This document shows, piece by piece, positions 1-8,215 of a stretch of 64,000 bases of DNA. Under the pieces are notes generated by a model. That model did not search any database and was not told where the DNA came from. It saw only the letters and a list, made by a program, of their open reading frames with translations. The stretch's first letter is position 1. Each line of letters starts with the position of its first letter. Where the stretch lies: the NCBI GenBank assembly GCA_964576715.1, contig CAZNWE010000012.1, positions 1-64,000 of the forward strand, written 5' to 3'. Origin of the DNA: SLRI01 sp964576715 (GTDB lineage: Bacteria; Pseudomonadota; Alphaproteobacteria; Geminicoccales; Geminicoccaceae). The position numbers were made by a program, and so were the translations under genes.

Positions 1-1
1 C

Positions 2-1020
2 GGACGCGGCCTGATCGTGCTGCTCGACATCTGGAATCTTGGCCTCGGTGCCATGGCGGCCGAGAGTTTCGCCGCCCGGGTGGCTCGCCACCTGGTCGAT
101 GCGCTCGCGGTCGCGGCCAGCGGCTACCTCGTCATGGAACTCTTGATGCTCTTCATCGAACGCCGCCTCGCCGCCGAGCGCTCGACCGCCGACCCCACCC
201 CGGCAGCGGCGGAAACCGGCGGGGAGGGCGGCGGGGCCGGCGGGTCGCGGCTCTCGACAGTGCTGCCGCTGCTGTGCCGCGGGCCGCAGCTCGTCATTTT
301 CGGGCTGACTGGTCTGGCACGCTCTCGGCGCTCGGCGTCAGCACCACACCCTGGCTCGCCTTTGGCGAGATCGTCGGCCTCGCCATCGGCTTCGGCGCGC
401 AGAAGCTGGTGGCGGACATCGTCCCCGGCTTCTTCTTCCTCGTCGAGGACGCGTTTCGCATCGGCGAGTACGTCGAGATCGAGAACACGCGCGGCACCGT
501 CGAGAAGATCTCGGTGCGCTCGCTGCGGCTCCGGCACCACCTCGGTGCGGTGCACACCATCCCATTCGGCGAGATCCCGCAGCTCACCAACTACTCGCGC
601 GACTGGGTGATCATCAAGCTGCGCTTCACCGTTCCGTTCAATACGGACCTCGCCAAGGTCAAGCGAATCTTCAAGCAAATCGGCAAGGATCTCCTCGCCG
701 ATCCTGCCCTCGCCGAAGACTTCCTGGAACCGTTCAAGAGCCAGGGTGTACTGGAGGTGGACGATGTCGGCATCGTCATCCGCGGCAAGTTCATGGCCAG
801 GCCCGGCCGGCAATGGGTGCTGCGCAAGGAGATCTACCAACGCATCCAGGAGGCCTTCGAGCAGCAGGGTGTTCAGTTCGCCCGCCGCGAGGTGCGCGTC
901 TCGATCGACCCTGCCCATCGCGACGACGGGAGCGGAAGCGGGCTCGACGACATGGCCCTGCAACGAGCCGCCGCCGCCGCCGCAGCTACCGCCGACCTAG
1001 GGAGTCGGACGGCCGGCTGA
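2..1020 (+). pseudogene. MscS-family mechanosensitive channel, frameshifted, 5' end outside window
   Basis: Small-conductance mechanosensitive channel of the inner membrane. Two frames each carry half of one protein. The first (from base 2) gives a membrane segment, a charged linker and the start of the pore-lining region (LPLLCRGPQLVIFGLTG). From about base 317 the second frame continues with TLSALGV, the pore/gate motif VGLAIGFGAQKLV, the beta domain (EDAFRIGEYVEIENTRGTVE) and the alpha/beta C-terminal domain. Joining them as LTGLA-TLSALGV restores the normal family spacing and needs one base inserted near 316-319. It is therefore a one-base deletion: a recent pseudogene or a sequencing error. 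The gene begins upstream of the window. Confidence 0.8.
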
Positions 1021-1107
1021 TGGTGACCCCATCATCGCGGCCCGGCTATTAGCCCGGCACGGCCGCGGCATGAGAGCTGCCGTCGACGACCGGCAGCGGG
1101 GGCGGCG

Positions 1108-1356
1108 GTGCCCGGCGGGCTCTTCGCCGCGCTCGCCGGGTCGACATGGGCGCGAACGGTGCTGCGCTACGGCGTCACCGCCCTAGCGTTCCTGCTGGCC
1201 CGGCGCCGCCCGGGCGAGTGCGCCGGCCGGCTGGCCGAAAAGCTCGATAGCTCGAAGCAAACCCATGCCGTGCAACGACGGATGCTCGAGGCGGCGGCGC
1301 GTCGCCCGCATGCTCGGGACGACCTGGCTGAGTGGCGGCGCGACGCTTGGTTCTGA
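1108..1356 (+). CDS. Rz-like inner-membrane spanin remnant
   Basis: Small 82-residue protein from a GTG start. One hydrophobic segment (about residues 16-34, ending FLLARRR) is followed by a charged helical tail with RLAEKLDSSKQ, VQRRMLEAAARRP and a terminal DDLAEWRRD. A membrane anchor plus charged helix ending in an L-x-x-W-R-D-like motif is the layout of phage Rz-type i-spanins, which with an outer-membrane lipoprotein fuse the envelope layers at lysis. A second reading frame with Rz1-like character overlaps its 3' half, the classic Rz/Rz1 arrangement. No other phage genes are nearby, so this looks like a leftover of a prophage or gene-transfer-agent lysis cassette. The assignment is by pattern and uncertain. 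Confidence 0.4.
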   Translation: MPGGLFAALAGSTWARTVLRYGVTALAFLLARRRPGECAGRLAEKLDSSKQTHAVQRRMLEAAARRPHARDDLAEWRRDAWF

Positions 1357-1516
1357 GCGGGGCAGGATCGAAGCGTTTCCGCCGTTCGTGACTTATGGCA
1401 GGGCGTTTCAGGCGCGGACAGCCGACGAGCTCGACCTGCTGCCGGATGGCTCGGCGATCGAGGCGATGCCGAGCGGCCATGCCGTGATCCGCGAGCCGGC
1501 GCGGACCAACGGGTGA
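1310..1516 (+). pseudogene. Decayed Rz1-like outer-membrane spanin lipoprotein
   Basis: Overlaps the Rz-like frame by 47 bases in another frame. From the internal ATG the product reads MLGTTWLSGGATLGSERG, which looks like a lipoprotein signal whose lipobox Cys is now Gly (LSGG where LSGC is expected). After that comes PPFVTYGRAFQARTADELD and LPDGSAIEAM, resembling the short PPxVxY...RAxxELxxLPxGS pattern of alphaproteobacterial Rz1-like proteins. The usual C-terminal M(R)xQAR-C ending appears as IREPARTNG. Loss of the acylated Cys and the C-terminal Cys suggests it no longer works. An in-frame ATG at 1265 would extend it upstream but without a signal sequence. Confidence 0.4.
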
Positions 1517-1610
1517 GGCTCGCATCGATCGTCGCTTCGAGAATGCCGGTCACGACGTAACGCAAGCGCAACATGCAGCGCCAATACCGGGCTTGAGCTC
1601 GAACGGCCAT

Positions 1611-3548
1611 TCACCTCGCGCGGAGGCCTTCACGAAACTCCAGGAGTGCCGGATCGGTCGGGTTGGCGACCAGCGCCTGATCCACGACAGCGCGCGCGGC
1701 CGCGGGCCCGTCCGTCGCCGCGGCGATCCGCACCAGCATCTCCCAGGCGTCGACGCGCTGGGGGTCGAGGCGCACCGCCTCGCGGAACGCCGCGGCCGCC
1801 TGCGGGAAGGCGCGCATCGTCAGCGCCACGCCGGCGAACTGCAGATGCGTCTCGGGGAAGTCCGGGCGGCTGGCCATCGCGGCGCGCCACTCCGCCATCG
1901 CGGCGTCGAGATCGGCCTGCGCCGCGCGCGGCAGCCGGGCAATCGGCGCGTCGAGCAGGCCCTTGGCGGCGGCCATGCGCACCGAGCGGACGGGATCGGC
2001 GAGGGCGGGCAGCAGACGCAGCACGCGGTCTTGCGGGTCGGCCATGCGCTGCGGGCCGACGGCGGCGGTGCGGATCAGCGGGTCGGGGTCGGCGAGCAGC
2101 GGCGCGACGCGATCGGCGCTCTCCGGGCTGTTCGCCTGTTCCAGCAGCCACAGCGCCGTGGCGCGGACGATACCCGGCTGGCTCTCGTCGATGGCGAGGG
2201 CGGCCAGGTCAGCGGCGGCGGCGACCGGGTTGTCGCGGCCGCGGGCCAGCGTCTGGCCGTAGTGCGGGCCGCGGTGGCGGCTGTCGGGGAAGCGTGCCGC
2301 GATCTCCGCCGCCGCCCAGGCCGGATCGCGGTCGGCGTGGCAGGTGGTGCAGGCGTCGGGCGCGCCGGTGGCATCGGCGAGATCCGGGCGCGGCACCCGG
2401 AAGGAATGGTCGGCCCGCCAGTCGTTGCCCATGTAGACCCGCTCGGGCGCGTGGCAGCTCGTGCAGCTGGCACCCGCGGTCCCCGGCTCGTGGAAATGGT
2501 GGGCAGGATCGTCGTAGTCGGCGAGGCGCAGCGTCGGGAAGTCCGGGTTGCCGGCCGGCGAATGGCACTGGGTGCAGACGGCGTCGCCCTCGGCCACGAG
2601 CCGCGCCGAATGAGGGTCGTGGCAGTTGCCGCAGCCGACCCCGGCGGCGTACATCTTTGACTGCAGGAACGAGCCGTAGACGTAGACTTCGTCGAGGATC
2701 TGGCCGTCGGCGTGGTAGAGGCCGGGGCGCAGGAGGGCGAGGCCGTAGGCGTCGTGATAGGGCGTGCCGGGCACCGGCGAGGCGTCGTCATGCGCCTCGC
2801 GCCGGGAATGGCAGGTGGCGCATTGCTGGATCGTCGCCGCCGTGCTGGCGAAGGGCTGCAAGAAGCCGAAGCCCGCGGGTGCCGGTGCCTCGCGGGTGGT
2901 GCCGAGGGCCTCGGCCCAGGCGAGATGCGCAGCACCGGGGCCGTGGCAGGCCTCGCAGCCCACGCCGATCTCGGCCTGGGTCGAGGCGTAGCGCCTCGAC
3001 GCAGCGTCAAAATTCTTCTCGAAGCCCGTGGCATGGCACTCCGCACAACGAGCGTTCCACGTCTTGTAGGGGCCGGTCCAGTGCAGACCGTCGTCGGGCG
3101 GCAGGTCCTGATCCGGGTAGAGGTGGAACCAGCCGCCCTCTTCGCTGTCCCAGACCACGTCGAAGCTCTGCAGCCGGCCGGGCTCGGTCTCCAGCAGGTA
3201 TTGCTGCAAGGGCTCGATCCCGGCGACGGAATGGACGCGGTAGTCGGTGGTCGTGCCGTCCTTCTCCGTCACCTCGACGTGGTAGGCGTCGCCCTCGATC
3301 GTGAAGCGCGCGACCAGCCCAGCATGCTCGAGCACGGTCCCGTCGAAATCCGCCACCACCGTCTCCGGCGAGGGCATCGTCCAGGCGAGCGCATGGTGCG
3401 AGCCCGCCCAAGCTTCAGCCGCGTCCGCGTGGCAGGCGACGCAGGCCCCCGACCCCACATGACCGGGCGCCTCTTGCCCGAGTGCTGGAGCGGCGAGAAG
3501 CGTCAGGCAGAGAGCGAGCAGCGAGGGGTGACGGAAGGCGTGGATCAT
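1611..3548 (-). CDS. Octahaem cytochrome c with HEAT/TPR C-terminal region
   Basis: Exported multihaem c-type cytochrome of 645 residues. A Sec signal peptide (residues 1-25, ending APALGQ) is followed by eight CxxCH sites between about residues 34 and 403: CVACH, CAECH, CEACH, CATCH, CGNCH, CTQCH, CTSCH and CTTCH. Residues about 430-530 form HEAT-like helical repeats and about 545-640 a TPR-like repeat. The start at the ATG (3546-3548) is chosen because it directly precedes the signal peptide and has an AGGA ribosome site; the frame is open further upstream but without signal features. The architecture matches cytochrome c554-like TPR-containing cytochromes used in periplasmic electron transfer. 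The redox partner cannot be told; neither neighbour is a respiratory gene. Confidence 0.85.
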   Translation of the reverse strand: MIHAFRHPSLLALCLTLLAAPALGQEAPGHVGSGACVACHADAAEAWAGSHHALAWTMPSPETVVADFDGTVLEHAGLVARFTIEGDAYHVEVTEKDGTTTDYRVHSVAGIEPLQQYLLETEPGRLQSFDVVWDSEEGGWFHLYPDQDLPPDDGLHWTGPYKTWNARCAECHATGFEKNFDAASRRYASTQAEIGVGCEACHGPGAAHLAWAEALGTTREAPAPAGFGFLQPFASTAATIQQCATCHSRREAHDDASPVPGTPYHDAYGLALLRPGLYHADGQILDEVYVYGSFLQSKMYAAGVGCGNCHDPHSARLVAEGDAVCTQCHSPAGNPDFPTLRLADYDDPAHHFHEPGTAGASCTSCHAPERVYMGNDWRADHSFRVPRPDLADATGAPDACTTCHADRDPAWAAAEIAARFPDSRHRGPHYGQTLARGRDNPVAAAADLAALAIDESQPGIVRATALWLLEQANSPESADRVAPLLADPDPLIRTAAVGPQRMADPQDRVLRLLPALADPVRSVRMAAAKGLLDAPIARLPRAAQADLDAAMAEWRAAMASRPDFPETHLQFAGVALTMRAFPQAAAAFREAVRLDPQRVDAWEMLVRIAAATDGPAAARAVVDQALVANPTDPALLEFREGLRAR

Positions 3549-3955
3549 GCAATCATTCCTGGCTTCGCGCTGGCGAGCGCGCAGCGTTTCTCCATCGAAA
3601 CGGCAGGCCGTCAGACCGCTCGGGTCGCCGAAACGAGGCGAAGCTCGGCGTCCGTCTCGCCTGAAGAATTCATCGGCGCCGCGTTCAGCGCTGGCCGGTG
3701 AGACATGAGCCGTTGAGATCGCGTAGGCTTCGGTCCCTGAACCGAAACCACCGTGACCAAACCGCCTTGTCCGCCCGCCATGGCCAGTAATGCCTCTTTT
3801 CTCCCCGGTCTGCCACCCGGTTCGGTCCAGCCGGTGCAGCTCGCTTTCGACGGCGGGCGGGGTAGCGTCCCAGCGCATGGTGGGTGTCGCTCGGCTCGCG
3901 CTCCTGTCCGTGCATCGCCTCGCGGCTGCACCTGACGGTCTTCGGCTGCCTCAGC
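3549..3955. other. Intergenic stretch without recognisable gene
   Basis: About 400 bases between the 3' end of the antiporter gene and the start of the cytochrome gene, both on the minus strand. Open frames here are short, lack family resemblance and have no convincing ribosome site. It presumably contains the cytochrome promoter, but I cannot place one. No terminator hairpin with a T-run was seen. Confidence 0.5.
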
Positions 3956-5920
3956 TCACGACAGGATCATCGCGAAGTAGCCACCGATCAGCGCCAGCAC
4001 GGTGGTCATGGCATAGGTCACCGGGTACGGCACTGCAGCGACCGAGCTCTTCGATTGGTCGCAGATGGCATTCAGGCCGGGGGTCGAGTTGCGCGCACCC
4101 GTGCAAGCACCGTCGTTGATGACCGAGTTGAGCCCGAACACCTTGGCGCCGACGATGTAGGCCACGACCACCGGCAGCAGTGCCGCCGCCGTGCCGATCA
4201 GCGCCAGCCAGATCACGGTACCGCCGCCGAGCGCGGCTGCGACCTTCGGCCCGACATTGGCGGCGAGCACCGCAACGAACATGTTGAGGCCGATGTCCTG
4301 GAGGAACGCGCGGGCGCCCTCGTTGACCGGCCCGCCGAACTCCGGATTAACGCTGCGGAAGTAGCTGACGAAGATACCCACCAAGAGGCAGCCGGCCGAG
4401 GTGCCGAGCGCGAAGGGGATGCCGCCCAGGGTGAGCGTGGCGATCCCGGCGAGGTAACCGACGGCCATGGCGATCGCCATGTACATCACTTCCGTGGTGG
4501 TCGTCGCCAGGATCGGCTTGCCACCCAGGGCCTTGCCGACATGCTCGAGCGCCTGCACCGGGCCGGTCAGGCGGATGACGTCGCCAAACCGAACGTCGGT
4601 CTGCGGGCCGACCGGGATCTCCTGTCCGCCACGAAAGACCGCGGTGAGGTGCACCCCGAAGCCGATGGTGTCGCCGAGTTCCTCGAGCGTCTTGCCGGCG
4701 ATCTTGTGCGAGCCGACCCGGATGTCCGCTGCCTGGATCGCCACGTGGCGCGCCGCGGGATCGTCGACCTCGGGGCCGATGGCCTCACCCTCGTTCATGA
4801 TGAGATCGTTGACGTTCGAGCGAACGGTGACGATGTCGCCCAGCCGAATGGTCGGGTCGTCGTCGGCGCTGATCGCCTTCCCGTCGCGGACAACGCGCAG
4901 AATCGGGGCGCGTGGATGCTCGTGGAAGAGCTGCGAGACACTCTTGCCGACGATCGTCGGATGCTCGACCCGGAAGGCGCGCAGGTCGAAAGGCGAAAAG
5001 CCGAGCGTGAGGGAGCCCGGTGCCCCGGGCACCGCGTGCGTGGCGCCGCCGCCGAACGCTTTCTCGGCTACCTTGGCATCGGCGACCGGATCGTGCCCGA
5101 ACATCTGCGGCAGGTAGCGGATCAGGAGGATGATGCCGATGCTCGACAGGATGTAGCTGATGGCATAGCCGGCGGCCATGTTGGCGCCCACCTGCTCCGC
5201 AGAGATGCCCTCGGGCGGCGTGAAGGCACCCGATTGAATGGCACCTTGAGCCACGCCCATGACCGCGGTGATGGTGTAGCTGCCAGAGATCAGTCCGGCG
5301 ATGTAGCCCGGCTCGAGCCCGGCGAGCTTGCCGCCGAAGAAGCAGATGACCCAGTTGAGCGACCAGACAATGAGGCCGATGACGATGAAGGCGAGACCGC
5401 CCGATTTCAATCCCGAGAAGAACTGCGGCCCGACCTTGAGGCCGAGGGCGTACATGAACAGCAACAGGAACATCGACGAGAGGATGCCCGGGATCTGATA
5501 GGTGATGTCGAAGGCGATCTGGGCGGTCATCGCGAGGCCGACACCGACAACGAGCGTGCCGGCGGTGGGCCCGAGCGAAATCGGGCCGACCGCCACCTTG
5601 CCGAGCGGATAGCCGAAGGCGAGCGCCAGCAGGAGGAAGACGATGGGTTGACTGCCGAGCAGGGCGAAAAAGCCGTGCACCCCGGTCTCGGCCACCGGCT
5701 CGAAGAACTCGAACACGTTGCCGATGGCCTGCTCCGCCGCCACGGCGACCTCCTCGGCAACCACGCCGACTTCGGCGACCGCCGTCGCCGCAGCGGATGC
5801 CGCACCGCTGTCGCCACCGTCATCCGCTGCTTGCGCCGGCACCTCGCCCGGCACGAGAAGCGTCAAGGCGAAACAGGCCGCGATGAGGAAGCGGCAAGGT
5901 CGATCGAGCGTGCTGGACAT
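3956..5920 (-). CDS. AspT/YidE-type amino acid antiporter
   Basis: Inner-membrane exchanger of the aspartate:alanine exchanger family, 654 residues. Two blocks of membrane helices flank two RCK_C/TrkA-C-like soluble domains (about residues 305-470, with VGKSVSQLF and LGDIVTVRS). The second block holds the family signature GACTGARNSTPGL near the C-terminus. It starts at the ATG with a GAGAAGG ribosome site. Unusually, the N-terminus has a signal-peptide-like segment (FLIAACFALTLLVPG) and an Ala/Val/Glu-rich stretch of about 50 residues before the first family helix. It lies 107 bases downstream of gadB on the same strand. By analogy with decarboxylation/antiport pairs it probably exchanges glutamate for GABA; the substrate is inferred, not shown. 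Confidence 0.85.
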   Translation of the reverse strand: MSSTLDRPCRFLIAACFALTLLVPGEVPAQAADDGGDSGAASAAATAVAEVGVVAEEVAVAAEQAIGNVFEFFEPVAETGVHGFFALLGSQPIVFLLLALAFGYPLGKVAVGPISLGPTAGTLVVGVGLAMTAQIAFDITYQIPGILSSMFLLLFMYALGLKVGPQFFSGLKSGGLAFIVIGLIVWSLNWVICFFGGKLAGLEPGYIAGLISGSYTITAVMGVAQGAIQSGAFTPPEGISAEQVGANMAAGYAISYILSSIGIILLIRYLPQMFGHDPVADAKVAEKAFGGGATHAVPGAPGSLTLGFSPFDLRAFRVEHPTIVGKSVSQLFHEHPRAPILRVVRDGKAISADDDPTIRLGDIVTVRSNVNDLIMNEGEAIGPEVDDPAARHVAIQAADIRVGSHKIAGKTLEELGDTIGFGVHLTAVFRGGQEIPVGPQTDVRFGDVIRLTGPVQALEHVGKALGGKPILATTTTEVMYMAIAMAVGYLAGIATLTLGGIPFALGTSAGCLLVGIFVSYFRSVNPEFGGPVNEGARAFLQDIGLNMFVAVLAANVGPKVAAALGGGTVIWLALIGTAAALLPVVVAYIVGAKVFGLNSVINDGACTGARNSTPGLNAICDQSKSSVAAVPYPVTYAMTTVLALIGGYFAMILS

Positions 5921-6027
5921 GACGACGCCTTCTCGCAGTTGACTGCCGCATAAGCCCGCGCCGCCCCCGGGGCGAGGCGGCGTGGCCGTCACCGGATCAC
6001 CTCCGGACAACGCGACAGCGGTTGCGC

Positions 6028-7428
6028 CTAGTGGTGGTAGCCCGTGGCCTCTTCGGCGCTGAGCGGGCTGGTGATCGGATGTGCCTCGAAGTAATCGAGG
6101 CAACGATGCATGTCATCGATCAGGAGCGCCCCCAGGTCCTTGCTCACGCCGTGCCGCACGAGGATTCGCTGGATCACCAGATCCTGGCAATTCGCCGGCA
6201 GCGCGTAAGCCGGCACCTGCCAGCCGCGGCTGCGCAGCCGGTCGGCGAGGTCGTAGAGGGTGTAGCCCTTGGTGTCGTAGCCGTCCTTGATCTTCCAGGC
6301 CAGGGCCGGGATGCCACCTTTCGGGTCGCCGCCATAGAGAATCTCGAACGGTCCCATCTCGGCGATCTCGGCGGCGATGAATTGCGCGGTGGCGTAGCAG
6401 GCGCTGTGGATCTTGCGGTAGCCTTCCTTGCCGAGGCGGAGAAAGTTGTAATACTGCGCGATGATCTGTCCGCCCGGCCGCGAGAAGTTGAGCGCAAAGG
6501 TCGCCATGTTGCCGCCGAGGTAGTTGACGTTGAAGATCAGGTCCTCGGGCAGGTCCTTGGCCTCGCGCCAGACCACCCAGCCGACGCCGAGCGGCGAGAG
6601 GCCGAATTTGTGGCCCGAGGTGTTGATCGACTTGACCCGCGGGATGCGGAAATCCCACTCCAGCTCAGGCGCGCAAAACGGCGCCAGGAAGCCGCCGCTG
6701 GCACCGTCGACATGGATGGGGATGTCGAGCCCCTGTTCCTGCTGCAGCTCGTCGAGCGCGTCGGCCACCGCCTTGACCGGCTCGTAGGCGCAGTTGAACG
6801 TCACGCCGAGGGTCGGCACCACGCCGATCGTATTCTCGTCGCAGCGCTTCAGCACTTCTTCCGGCGTCATCAGCAGCCGGCCGTGCTCCATCGGGATCTC
6901 GCGCAGCTCGATGTCCCAATAGCGGGCGAACTTGTGCCAGCAGATCTGCACCGGCCCGCAGATCATGTTGGGCTTGTCGGTGGGCTTGCCCGCGGCGCGC
7001 AGCTTGTCGCGCCAGCGCCATTTCATCGCCATGCCGCCGAGCATCGCCGCCTCGCTCGAGCCGGTGGTCGAGCAGCCCATGGTGTTGGCTGCATCCGGCG
7101 AGTTCCAGAGATCGGCCAACATGTGCACGCAGCGTCCCTCGATCTCGGCGGATTGCGGGTACTCGTCCTTGTCGATCATGTTCTTGTCGATGCTGAGCTC
7201 CATGAGCTCGTGCACCTCGGGATCGAGCCAGGTCTGGCAGAAGGTCGCGAGGTTCTGCCGCGAATTGCCGTCAAGCATCAGCTCGTCACGCACCACGGCG
7301 AAAGCGTGCCGCGGGTCGTGCTCGTCTTCCGGCATCTTGTACTTGGGCATGACTTTGCCCAGGTCCGCCGAGCCGTAGATGTCGTCGAGCAACGCATCCC
7401 GGATGTCGTCTTTCGAGTGCAGTGGCAC
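6028..7428 (-). CDS. gadB: Glutamate decarboxylase (PLP-dependent)
   Basis: Converts glutamate to GABA and CO2, consuming a cytoplasmic proton. Its 466 residues equal the length of E. coli GadB. The PLP-binding lysine sits in SINTSGHKFG (about residue 274), preceded by the HVDGASGGF cofactor-binding loop; the protein ends in Gly-Tyr-His-His, similar to the pH-responsive C-terminal tail of GadB. The GTG start has a strong AGGAGG site nine bases upstream. It is followed by an AspT-type antiporter gene, so the two probably form an acid-resistance or proton-motive-force cycle. No regulator is adjacent. Confidence 0.95.
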   Translation of the reverse strand: MPLHSKDDIRDALLDDIYGSADLGKVMPKYKMPEDEHDPRHAFAVVRDELMLDGNSRQNLATFCQTWLDPEVHELMELSIDKNMIDKDEYPQSAEIEGRCVHMLADLWNSPDAANTMGCSTTGSSEAAMLGGMAMKWRWRDKLRAAGKPTDKPNMICGPVQICWHKFARYWDIELREIPMEHGRLLMTPEEVLKRCDENTIGVVPTLGVTFNCAYEPVKAVADALDELQQEQGLDIPIHVDGASGGFLAPFCAPELEWDFRIPRVKSINTSGHKFGLSPLGVGWVVWREAKDLPEDLIFNVNYLGGNMATFALNFSRPGGQIIAQYYNFLRLGKEGYRKIHSACYATAQFIAAEIAEMGPFEILYGGDPKGGIPALAWKIKDGYDTKGYTLYDLADRLRSRGWQVPAYALPANCQDLVIQRILVRHGVSKDLGALLIDDMHRCLDYFEAHPITSPLSAEEATGYHH

Positions 7429-7762
7429 GATCGTCTCTCCCTCCTGATTTCACGCCCAAGAGTCTGGCCGAGACACCGATTTAACTCGCACCTGCAAATG
7501 CCGTTAGCCCTGCACAGGCCAGCCGAGACCAGTCGTCACGGGGACCGACCGCGGTGCGCCGCAAGGCGTCTCGACAACAGGCGACAGACAGGCATCACGT
7601 CGATCCCCCATTTCGCATTACCATGGGCTTCCCATGCCGTAAAGCGCCACCACGGGCTGCGCCTCGCGAATATCGGCGGGACCAGCGCGGTGCTTGCCAT
7701 TTCATGACAGGTCCGATGATTTGCCGTTATTGCAGGACGGTCGGCGGCATCGTCACCAGTAA

Positions 7763-8110
7763 TTCATCCGCTTCCGCGACGCCATCGAGCGCGAACTGCC
7801 CAAGGGCAAGGCGATCCAAGCCATCCTCGACAAATCGATGGTCAGCAGACCACGCGTTTCGCTGTGCACAGCAGGCGTCGGCAGCGAGCCGACGACAGGG
7901 GCCGTGCACCAGCATCCGAAAGTCAAAGCCTGGCTCGCCCGTCACCCGCGCTGGACCTGCCGTGTCACCCCGACTTCGGCGTCCCTCCAGGGGCTGCTGG
8001 CCCTGTCTCCGGCGGCGATCGGAGCAAAGGCCGCCTGGCCTTTGCTGGCTCGACGCGGTCGAGGGCTTCTTCGCCAAGCTGACCCGCAGAAAGCTGCAGC
8101 ACGGCGCTCG
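7763..8110 (+). pseudogene. IS630-family transposase remnant
   Basis: C-terminal pieces of an IS630-type (DDE, Tc1/mariner-like) transposase scattered over two frames. One frame has FIRFRDAIERELPKGKAIQA and then HPKVKAWLARHPRWT and TPTSAS, matching the family's conserved third-acidic-residue region. Another frame continues with WLDAVEGFFAKLTRRKL. The usual short link between AILDN and HPKV is replaced by about 25 unrelated residues, and about 60 extra bases split TPTSAS from WLDAVEGFF, so the gene is dead. No N-terminal part or terminal inverted repeats were identified. It ends about 100 bases upstream of the ABC importer operon. Confidence 0.75.
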
Positions 8111-8215
8111 GATCATGCGGCGCCCGAAGAGCCCCAGTTGTCGCCGACGTGTCATGGATCCCTGGCACTAGTCGCATCGGTGGATTGCCGAGCAGGAAAA
8201 GTGGAGGTGCCGAGC

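Noticed and set aside
124..963. Minus-strand frame opposite MscS
   Set aside because: Antisense shadow; the plus strand encodes a conserved channel despite its frameshift.
3884..5953. Very long plus-strand open frame opposite the antiporter gene
   Set aside because: His/Asp/Glu/Arg-rich translation with no domain; antisense shadow of a clearly conserved transporter in GC-rich DNA.
7838..8215. Upstream extension of the binding protein
   Set aside because: The extension consists of IS630 transposase fragments and lies ahead of a good ribosome site and signal peptide.
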